A DNA stretch of 64,000 bases from positions 1-64,000 of the forward strand of contig NZ_FORN01000032.1 in the NCBI RefSeq assembly GCF_900114015.1, in the 5' to 3' direction. The notes under the pieces were generated by a model that saw only the letters and a program-made list of their open reading frames with translations, made no database searches and was not told the DNA's origin. Source of the stretch: Caulobacter sp. UNC279MFTsu5.1. Its GTDB lineage: Bacteria; Pseudomonadota; Alphaproteobacteria; Caulobacterales; Caulobacteraceae. Positions within the stretch are counted from its first letter, which is position 1; each line of letters begins with the position of its first letter. The position numbers and the translations under genes are program-made. Below are positions 58,217 to 64,000 of this stretch, in pieces.

Positions 58217-59238
58217 GCGGCGGCTTCCGAATTGGTGGCGGCGACCAAGCCGGCCAGGGCCGCCTTGGCCCGGCCGTCGTCGAGCACGGCGCCGGCCAGG
58301 TCGACGCCCTCGCGCAGGGTCTCGACCTTGTCGGCCACCAGGAAGGCGGCCGCGGCGTTGAGCAGGACGATGTCGCGGTACGGACCGCGCGCGCCGTCCA
58401 GCAGGGCGGTCAGGGCGGCGGCGTTGTAGGCGGGCTCGCCGCCGGTGATGTCGGCCAGGGCGGCGCGGGGCAGGCCCACGGCCTCGGGGGTGATGGTGAA
58501 CAGCCGCACGGCGCCGTCGCGCCATTCGGCGACCTCGGTCTCGCCGGTGGTGGTCAGCTCGTCCATGCCGGCCCCGTGCACCGACCAGGCGCGCTCGGCC
58601 CCCAGGGCGCCCAGGGCCTTGGCCACCGGCTCGACGAAGCGGTGGGCCGAGACGCCCACGACCTGGCGCCGGGCGCCGGCCGGGTTGGTCAGCGGGCCCA
58701 GCAGGTTGAAGATGGTGCGGAAGCCCAGCTGCTGGCGGATCGGCGAGACGTGCTTCATCGCCCCGTGGTGCGCCTGGGCGAACAGGAAGCAGATGCCGGC
58801 CGTGTCGAGCGCCTGGCGCTGCTGGGCCAGGCTGGCGTCGATATTGACCCCCAGGGCGGCCAGGACGTCGGCGGTGCCGGACTTCGAGGTGATCGCCCGG
58901 TTGCCGTGCTTGGCGACCTTCAGGCCGCCGCCGGCCGCGACGAAGCCCACGGCGGTGGAGATGTTCAGGGTGTGCAGGCCGTCGCCGCCGGTGCCGCAGA
59001 CGTCGATCACCTCATAGGGATGGTCCAGGTGGATGGCGGCGCGGCGCATGGCGCGGGCGCAGGCGGTGATCTCGCCCACGGTCTCGCCGCGCAGGCGCAT
59101 GGCGGTGACCGCCGCGGCCACCTGGGCGGGCGTCGGCTCGCCGCGCAGGCAGGCGGCGAAGAAGGCCTCGGCGTCGTCCCCGTCCAGGGTCTGGCCGTCG
59201 GCCAGCTTGGCCAGCAGGGGCTTGAAGGCGTCGGACAC
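58213..59238 (-). CDS. trpD: Anthranilate phosphoribosyltransferase
   Basis: Transfers phosphoribose from PRPP to anthranilate. 341 aa, normal length. PRPP-binding [35 protein letters not shown], and the [31 protein letters not shown] segment are present. GTG start, 2 bp downstream of the trpG stop; coupled to trpC by a 4-bp overlap. Confidence 0.96.
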   Translation of the reverse strand: MSDAFKPLLAKLADGQTLDGDDAEAFFAACLRGEPTPAQVAAAVTAMRLRGETVGEITACARAMRRAAIHLDHPYEVIDVCGTGGDGLHTLNISTAVGFVAAGGGLKVAKHGNRAITSKSGTADVLAALGVNIDASLAQQRQALDTAGICFLFAQAHHGAMKHVSPIRQQLGFRTIFNLLGPLTNPAGARRQVVGVSAHRFVEPVAKALGALGAERAWSVHGAGMDELTTTGETEVAEWRDGAVRLFTITPEAVGLPRAALADITGGEPAYNAAALTALLDGARGPYRDIVLLNAAAAFLVADKVETLREGVDLAGAVLDDGRAKAALAGLVAATNSEAAA

Positions 59239-59240
59239 GG

Positions 59241-59837
59241 CTAGACCCAGATCGCCGCGTCGCGCTGGACCTTGGCCAGGTCCAGGAAGTTGGCCAGCAG
59301 CTGGTGGCCGCCCTCGGTGGCGATGGATTCGGGGTGGAACTGCACGCCGTAGACCGGGCGGGTCCTGTGCTGGACGCCCATGATCTCGCCGTCCTCGGTC
59401 CAGGCGGTGATCTCCAGGTCGGCGGGCAGGGTGGCCTTGTCGACCGCCAGGCTGTGGTAGCGGGTGGCGATGAACGGGTTGGGCAGGCCCTTGAACACGC
59501 CCTTGTCGTTGTGGAAGATCTTGCTGGTCTTGCCGTGCATCACTTCCTTGGCGCGGATCACGTCGCCGCCATAGGCCTGGCCGATGGCCTGGTGGCCCAG
59601 GCAGACGCCCAGGATCGCCAGGTCGTCGGGCGCGCCGCGCAGCAGCGGCAGGCAGATGCCGGCCTGGTCCGGGGCCTTGGGGCCAGGCGACAACAGCACC
59701 GCGTTCGGCCGCAGGCCCAGGGCCTCCTGCACCGACAGGTCGTCGTTGCGATGCACGACGGTGTCGGCCCCCAGCTCGTTCAGATAGTGGACGAGGTTGT
59801 AGGTGAAGCTGTCGTAGTTATCGATGACCAGGATCAT
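59241..59837 (-). CDS. trpG: Anthranilate synthase component II (glutamine amidotransferase)
   Basis: Supplies ammonia from glutamine to TrpE. 198 aa; class-I amidotransferase with nucleophile Cys79 ([15 protein letters not shown]) and the His-Glu pair in [13 protein letters not shown]. It heads the trpG-trpD-trpC unit but is separated from trpE by about 360 bp. No leader peptide rich in Trp codons was found before it. Confidence 0.96.
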   Translation of the reverse strand: MILVIDNYDSFTYNLVHYLNELGADTVVHRNDDLSVQEALGLRPNAVLLSPGPKAPDQAGICLPLLRGAPDDLAILGVCLGHQAIGQAYGGDVIRAKEVMHGKTSKIFHNDKGVFKGLPNPFIATRYHSLAVDKATLPADLEITAWTEDGEIMGVQHRTRPVYGVQFHPESIATEGGHQLLANFLDLAKVQRDAAIWV

Positions 59838-59975
59838 GACGCCGCCTTTCCAGGTTCAGCCTTCTAGCCGGTTTCATCAAAAAGGTGAGGCTTTTCGAGG
59901 GAAGTTTTTCTGAGGTGGGGCTTAGCGGTCTCGCCAGCGCGAAACGGTCGCATTGCTTCGGTCGGAGGCTCGGGC

Positions 59976-60194
59976 ATGCTCATCGTCATGAACCCCGCTG
60001 ATTCCGCGCTCGACACCGCCGCCCTGGCCTATGCCCGGGCCCTGCTGCGCAAGCCGATGCGCCGGCAGAGGATGGGGCCCGTCCTGGCCGCCGCCGCCTT
60101 CGCGGCGCTCAGCGCGGTGACCTTCGCCACGGTGATGATCATGGCCCCGCCGGCGGTCGTCCAGCACCTGCCGTCCGACCGCCTGGGCGAGTAG
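59976..60194 (+). CDS. Small single-span membrane protein between trpE and trpG
   Basis: A 72-aa protein on the opposite strand in the 362-bp gap between trpE and trpG. The N-terminal part is amphipathic with a basic patch RKPMRRQRM, followed by one membrane helix (about 34-58). An in-frame ATG four codons downstream (59988) is an alternative start. GGAGGCTCGGGC precedes the first ATG. No family recognised. It could be a real small gene because the gap is otherwise empty and the frame ends neatly at 60194, 5 bp from the trpE stop, but evidence is limited. Confidence 0.5.
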   Translation: MLIVMNPADSALDTAALAYARALLRKPMRRQRMGPVLAAAAFAALSAVTFATVMIMAPPAVVQHLPSDRLGE

Positions 60195-60199
60195 AGCCG

Positions 60200-61735
60200 C
60201 TAGGCGAACCGCCAGGCCTCTTCCGCCGCCCGCTTCAGGGCCCGCGACTTGTGCAGGGTCTCGTCGTACTCGGCGTCCGGGTCGCTGTCGGCCACCACGC
60301 CGCCGCCGGCCTGGACGTACATCACGCCATCCTTGACCAGGGCCGTGCGCAGCACGATGCAGGTGTCGACCGAGCCGTCGGCGCCGATATAGCCCACGGC
60401 CCCGGCGTAGCCGATGCCGCGCTTCTCGACCTCCAGCTCGTCGATGATCTCCATGGCCCGCACCTTGGGCGCGCCCGACAGCGTGCCGGCGGGCAGGGCG
60501 GCCATCAGCACGTCGACCGGATCCACGCCCTCGGGCGCGTCGCCCTCGACGTTGGAGACGATGTGCATGACGTGGCTGTAGCGCTCGATCTTGAAGCTGT
60601 CGGTGACCCGGACATTGGCGTGCTTGCCCTTCACGGCCGGATCATTGCCGCCGGCGCGCTTGAGCATCGCCACCCGGCCCACGTCGTTGCGGCCCAGGTC
60701 CAGCAGCATCAGGTGCTCGGACCGCTCCTTGGGATCGGCCAGCAGCTCCTTCTCCAGCGCCAGGTCCTGTTCGGGCGTGGCGCCGCGCGGACGGGTGCCG
60801 GCGATCGGCCGGATGGTGATCTTGCCGTCGCGCAGCCGCACCAGAATCTCCGGCGACGAGCCGACCAGGTTGAAGCCGTCCAGGTCCAGGAAATACAGGA
60901 ACGGCGACGGATTGGTCCGCCGCAGCGAGCGATAGAGGGCGAACGGCTCCAGCGGGAACGGCGCGCGGAAGCGGTGGCTGGGCACCACCTGGAAGATGTC
61001 GCCGGCCCGGATGTACTCCTTGGCCTTCTCGACCACGACGGCGTAGTCCTCTCGGCTGACCGGCGTGGTGAACTCGGCCTGGCCGTGGCTCTGGCGGGGA
61101 GCCGGCTGGGTCAGGGGGGCGCGCAGGTCGGCCATCACCGTCTCGATCCGGCCCTTGGCGGCGGCGTAGGCGTCGGCGGCCGACACCCCGGCCTGGGGCC
61201 GGGCGGTGGTGACCAGGATGATCTCCTGGGCGATGGCGTCGAACACCGCCACGATCGACGGCCGGGTCATGATCCCGTCCGGCAGGCCCAGCGTGTCCGG
61301 ATTGACGTCCGGCAGGCGCTCGGCCAGGCGGACCATGTCGTAGCCCAGGGCCCCGAACACGCCGGCCGACGGCGGCGGCAGGCCGGCCGGCAGCTCGATC
61401 CGCGACTGGGCGATCAGGTCGCGCAGGCTGTCCAGCGCGCCGCCCGCCTGGGGCGTGAAGCGGCCGGCGGCGATGTCGTCGCCCTGGGCGATCTCGGCCT
61501 GGTCGCCGCGGCAACGCCAGACCAGGTCCGGCTTCATGGCCACGATCGAATAGCGCCCGCGCCAGGCGCCGCCCTCGACGCTCTCGAACAGGAAGGCGTA
61601 GGGCCGGCCGTGGCCGATCTTCAGATAGGCCGAGACCGGGGTCTCCAGGTCGTCGATCAGCCGGGTCCAGACCACCTGCGGGCGGCCGGACTCGTAGGCG
61701 GCGGCGAAGGCGTCGAACGTGGGCTCCAGACTCAT
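60200..61735 (-). CDS. trpE: Anthranilate synthase component I
   Basis: Makes anthranilate from chorismate with TrpG. 511 aa. Chorismate-binding domain in the C-terminal half: FQVVPSHRFRAPF, GSSPEILVRL, IAGTRPRGATPEQD, LLDLGRNDVGRV, AALPAGTLSGAPKVRAMEIID and AGGGVVADSDPDAEYDE. The N-terminal half holds the Trp feedback site. The start overlaps the ppiD-like stop by 4 bp, so trpE is probably translated from the same mRNA and has no attenuator of its own at this position. Confidence 0.96.
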   Translation of the reverse strand: MSLEPTFDAFAAAYESGRPQVVWTRLIDDLETPVSAYLKIGHGRPYAFLFESVEGGAWRGRYSIVAMKPDLVWRCRGDQAEIAQGDDIAAGRFTPQAGGALDSLRDLIAQSRIELPAGLPPPSAGVFGALGYDMVRLAERLPDVNPDTLGLPDGIMTRPSIVAVFDAIAQEIILVTTARPQAGVSAADAYAAAKGRIETVMADLRAPLTQPAPRQSHGQAEFTTPVSREDYAVVVEKAKEYIRAGDIFQVVPSHRFRAPFPLEPFALYRSLRRTNPSPFLYFLDLDGFNLVGSSPEILVRLRDGKITIRPIAGTRPRGATPEQDLALEKELLADPKERSEHLMLLDLGRNDVGRVAMLKRAGGNDPAVKGKHANVRVTDSFKIERYSHVMHIVSNVEGDAPEGVDPVDVLMAALPAGTLSGAPKVRAMEIIDELEVEKRGIGYAGAVGYIGADGSVDTCIVLRTALVKDGVMYVQAGGGVVADSDPDAEYDETLHKSRALKRAAEEAWRFA

Positions 61736-63702
61736 TGAGCCAGGCCCTTGGGAGCCTTGGCCTTGGCCGGAGCCTTGCCGTCCTCGGCGGGCAGGGCGCT
61801 GGTGTCGACGCCGATCGCCTGGCGGGCCAGGGTCAGATTGACCTTGGTCTTCAGCTGGGTCTTGGCCGCGTCCTGGGCGGCCATGCCGACGTCGCGGAAC
61901 AGGCCCTGCGAGGTCTGGGCGCGCGCCGCCTCGGTGATCTGGGCCATCTGCTCGGGCGAGCCGGGATGGACCTTCTCGACCAGGGCCACCAGGTAGCCGC
62001 CCTGCGGGCCGCGGCTGACGAAGGCCACGCCCGGCTTGGCCCCGAAGGCGCCGATCAGCAGGTCGCGGCCCAGGCCCTGGAACTGGCGGGCGTTCTGGCG
62101 GGTGATGTTGGGCACGCGCTGCACCTGGGTCTGGGCCGAGGCGGCGACCGCCTCCAGCGACTCGCCCTTCTTGACCCGCGCCGTCAGTTCTTCGGCCTTG
62201 GCCTTCATGCGCTGCAGCAACTGGTCCAGCTGCCATTGCTGGGCCAGGGGCGCGCGGATCTCGGCCAGGGGCGGCATGGCCGAGGGGATGACCTTCTCGA
62301 CGCGGACGGCGAAATATTCGCCCTTGCCGGCCTCGATCAGCTCGCTCTCGCCGCCTGAGGGCAGCTCGAAGGCGGTCTTCAGGGCGTCGGGGGTCAGGCC
62401 GGAGGCCGGCTGGCCGGTCTGGTCGGCGCCGTTGGCGGCGATCGGCGAGGTGGTCATCACCAGGGCGCCGGCCTTGGTCGCCGCGTCGATCAGGTTGGCG
62501 CCGCCGTCATGGGCGTCCTGGTAGGTCTGGGTCTGCTCGTAGGCCTTGGCCTGGGCGGCCTGGGTCTTCAGCTCGGCCTCGATGGCGGGGCGCTGCGACT
62601 CCAGGCTGGGGGTGGCGGCCGGGTTGACCTTGGTCAGCTTGACCACCGAGACGCCGAGATCGCCGTTGATCGGGGCGCTGACCTGGCCGGCGGCCAGGGC
62701 GAACACCGCGTCGGCCACCTTGCGGTCGGGCAGGGCGGACTTGGGCTTGGAGTCGATCATCACCGGCTGCTTGCCGTAGGCGCTGGCGACGATGGCCGGC
62801 TGGTCGCCCTTGGCCAGACGCTGGGCGATCACCGCGGCGGCCTTGGCGTCGGGGGCGACGATCTGGACGAACGAGCGGGTTTCGGCCGTGCCCAGGGTGT
62901 CCTTGCGGAAATTGTAGGTCTTGACGATGTCGGCCTCGGGCACGGTCACCGTGTTCTCCAGGGCCTTGGCGCTGAAGCGGGCCACCGACAGCACCCGGGT
63001 CTCCGGGCGGGTCAGCTGGGCGGCGTGCTCCTTCATGAAGGCCTGCAGCTGGGCGTCGGTCGGGGCGGCCGGCTTTTCGACGGTCGCGGGATTGATCGCG
63101 AAGGCGGCCAGGTCGCGGCCCTCCAGGCCGTAGGCGGCCTGCAGGGCCGAGTAGATGCGCGGCGCGCGCAGGCTGGAGGCCACGGCGCTGAACAGGTGGG
63201 TCTGGGCGATGTCGTCGCGCAGCGAGGCCTCATAGCGGGCCGGGGTCAGCTCGTTCTGGGCCAGCAGGCGCTGGTACATCGCCGGGTCGAACTTGCCGGT
63301 GATCGGGTCGAACGGGCGCTGGCCGGGCGGCAGGCTGGCCAGCTGCTCGCGCAGGGTGTCGCCGACCAGCTTGTCGGACGGGCGCACGCCCATCTTGCGG
63401 ATCAGCTCGGCCAGGGACTCCTGCAGCGCCAGCTGGGTCAGCATCTTGCGGTCGACGCCCTGCTGGACGGCGATGTCCGGCGTGAGGGTCTGGCCCTGGG
63501 CCTGCTCGCGCTTGCGGTAGTTCTCGAACTGCGCCTTGAAGTCCTCCGGCGTCATGTTCCGCGACCCGGCCGCGATCACCCACTTGCCGGGCGGATGGCG
63601 GAAGACGTCGCTGATGCCGAACACCGCGAAGCTGACGATGAGCAGACCAAACAGGACCACCGCGAACGGCGATTTGGCGAAGGAGCGGAAGCCGGCGAGC
63701 AT
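61732..63702 (-). CDS. ppiD: PpiD-type peptidylprolyl isomerase / SurA N-domain chaperone
   Basis: Inner-membrane-anchored periplasmic folding factor. 656 aa. A short N-terminus and one membrane helix (about 14-32, VVLFGLLIVSFAVFG) precede a SurA-like N-domain (FRHPPGKWVIAAGSRNMTPEDF...), a parvulin (PPIC) region with FALAAGQVSAPINGDLGVSVVKL, and a C-terminal helical part ending in an Ala/Lys/Pro tail. ATG 63702 is chosen because the membrane anchor begins there; the frame extends 50 codons upstream. Helps newly exported proteins fold. Probably co-transcribed with trpE. Confidence 0.9.
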   Translation of the reverse strand: MLAGFRSFAKSPFAVVLFGLLIVSFAVFGISDVFRHPPGKWVIAAGSRNMTPEDFKAQFENYRKREQAQGQTLTPDIAVQQGVDRKMLTQLALQESLAELIRKMGVRPSDKLVGDTLREQLASLPPGQRPFDPITGKFDPAMYQRLLAQNELTPARYEASLRDDIAQTHLFSAVASSLRAPRIYSALQAAYGLEGRDLAAFAINPATVEKPAAPTDAQLQAFMKEHAAQLTRPETRVLSVARFSAKALENTVTVPEADIVKTYNFRKDTLGTAETRSFVQIVAPDAKAAAVIAQRLAKGDQPAIVASAYGKQPVMIDSKPKSALPDRKVADAVFALAAGQVSAPINGDLGVSVVKLTKVNPAATPSLESQRPAIEAELKTQAAQAKAYEQTQTYQDAHDGGANLIDAATKAGALVMTTSPIAANGADQTGQPASGLTPDALKTAFELPSGGESELIEAGKGEYFAVRVEKVIPSAMPPLAEIRAPLAQQWQLDQLLQRMKAKAEELTARVKKGESLEAVAASAQTQVQRVPNITRQNARQFQGLGRDLLIGAFGAKPGVAFVSRGPQGGYLVALVEKVHPGSPEQMAQITEAARAQTSQGLFRDVGMAAQDAAKTQLKTKVNLTLARQAIGVDTSALPAEDGKAPAKAKAPKGLAQ

Positions 63703-63771
63703 GACTGGGAGAAACCTTCCTCGAAAATCGCGCGGTTTCCCCGCAGGGCGGCGGAACGAACGCGAGTTGCG

Positions 63772-63801
63772 GGTATAGTAGAGCCGCGGGGCGCCGGGCA
63801 A
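63772..63801 (-). promoter_or_regulatory. Predicted promoter of ppiD-trpE
   Basis: On the minus strand TTGCCCG (63801-63795), 15-nt spacer, ACTATACC (63779-63772). Six of eight -10 positions fit the Caulobacter consensus. It lies about 70 bp before the ppiD start within the 159-bp divergent gap to tpiA. Confidence 0.42.
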
Positions 63802-63861
63802 GCGGCGGCGGGGCTCGATCAGTCTTGACTTCCGACCCGCCAGGGGCCCCAAACCGGGCGC

Positions 63862-64000
63862 ATGACCCTTTCGCTGACCACGCCCCGGCCGCTGATCGCC
63901 GGAAACTGGAAGATGTTCGGCCTGGAAGCCTCGCTCGACGAGGCCCGCGCGGTCGCCGCGGCGGTCGCCGCCAAGCCGCCCGCGGCGCGAGTGGCGTTCT
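63862..64000 (+). CDS. tpiA: Triose-phosphate isomerase (5' part, cut by window end)
   Basis: The first 46 codons of a TIM-barrel enzyme that interconverts dihydroxyacetone phosphate and glyceraldehyde 3-phosphate. The signature RPLIAGNWKMFG near residue 10 carries the catalytic Lys. The remaining about 200 residues lie beyond the window. Divergent from ppiD; TTGACTT at 63824-63830 is a possible -35 but the -10 is unclear. Confidence 0.92.
   Translation, partial: MTLSLTTPRPLIAGNWKMFGLEASLDEARAVAAAVAAKPPAARVAF

Overview
The window is GC-rich DNA (roughly 65-70 % G+C by eye) from an alphaproteobacterium, almost certainly a Caulobacter or close Caulobacteraceae relative. The evidence is the gene order (nuo operon with small accessory ORFs, rnj, proS, lolCE-lolD, a 29-codon sidA-like gene before dnaE, rpsB-tsf-pyrH-frr-uppS-cdsA-dxr-mmpA-bamA-skp-lpxD-fabZ-lpxA-lpxI-lpxB, gltA/gltX/comEC/lexA/trp), promoters that fit the Caulobacter housekeeping consensus (TTGACGS-N10-14-GCTANAWC), and SOS boxes of the alphaproteobacterial GTTC-N7-GTTC type. 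Protein-coding density is very high, with many 1-4 bp start/stop overlaps. No phage, insertion sequence, CRISPR array or rRNA operon is visible.

Layout. 1-290: tRNA-Asp (minus) and the nuo promoter. 291-16127: the complete 14-subunit respiratory complex I operon nuoA-N, with five small non-nuo genes embedded in it: an NTF2/SnoaL-like protein, two membrane proteins and two lipoproteins. 16114-20900: birA, coaX, RNase J, a rhomboid protease, methylmalonyl-CoA epimerase and a DUF1467 protein. 20901-21232: a structured gene-free stretch ending in a strong terminator, a possible small RNA. 21233-24511: proS and the lipoprotein-release transporter lolCE-lolD. 24508-25467 (minus): nucleoside hydrolase. 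25584-29183: an SOS-type box, a 29-aa membrane peptide matching the cell-division inhibitor SidA, and dnaE. 29358-32872: a small accessory stretch (DUF5076, GFA-family protein, an intergenic repeat, an SDR-DoxX-like fusion, DUF2269, a HAD phosphatase).

33382-48305 is a long envelope/translation block: ribosomal protein S2, EF-Ts, strong terminator, UMP kinase, ribosome recycling factor, UppS, CdsA, Dxr, site-2 protease MmpA/RseP, BamA, Skp, and lipid A enzymes LpxD-FabZ-LpxA-LpxI-LpxB. It links isoprenoid and phospholipid precursor supply, outer-membrane protein assembly and lipid A synthesis. 48412-50374 holds a FliK-like protein and a FlhB C-terminal-domain-like protein. 50429-53197 (minus): citrate synthase and GltX; 53232-55418: ComEC; 55538-55960: a second GFA protein; then a hairpin-rich intergenic repeat and autoregulated lexA (minus). 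57051-60194 contains two small unknown genes and trpG-trpD-trpC (minus). 60200-63702 (minus) carries trpE and a PpiD-type periplasmic chaperone. tpiA starts at 63862 and runs off the end.

Most of the window is core genome. The least routine signals are the accessory genes inside the nuo operon, the sidA-like SOS gene, the structured intergenic region at 20901-21130, the FliK/FlhB-like pair, and the two intergenic repeat elements. All homology assignments rest on reading protein motifs; no database search was run.
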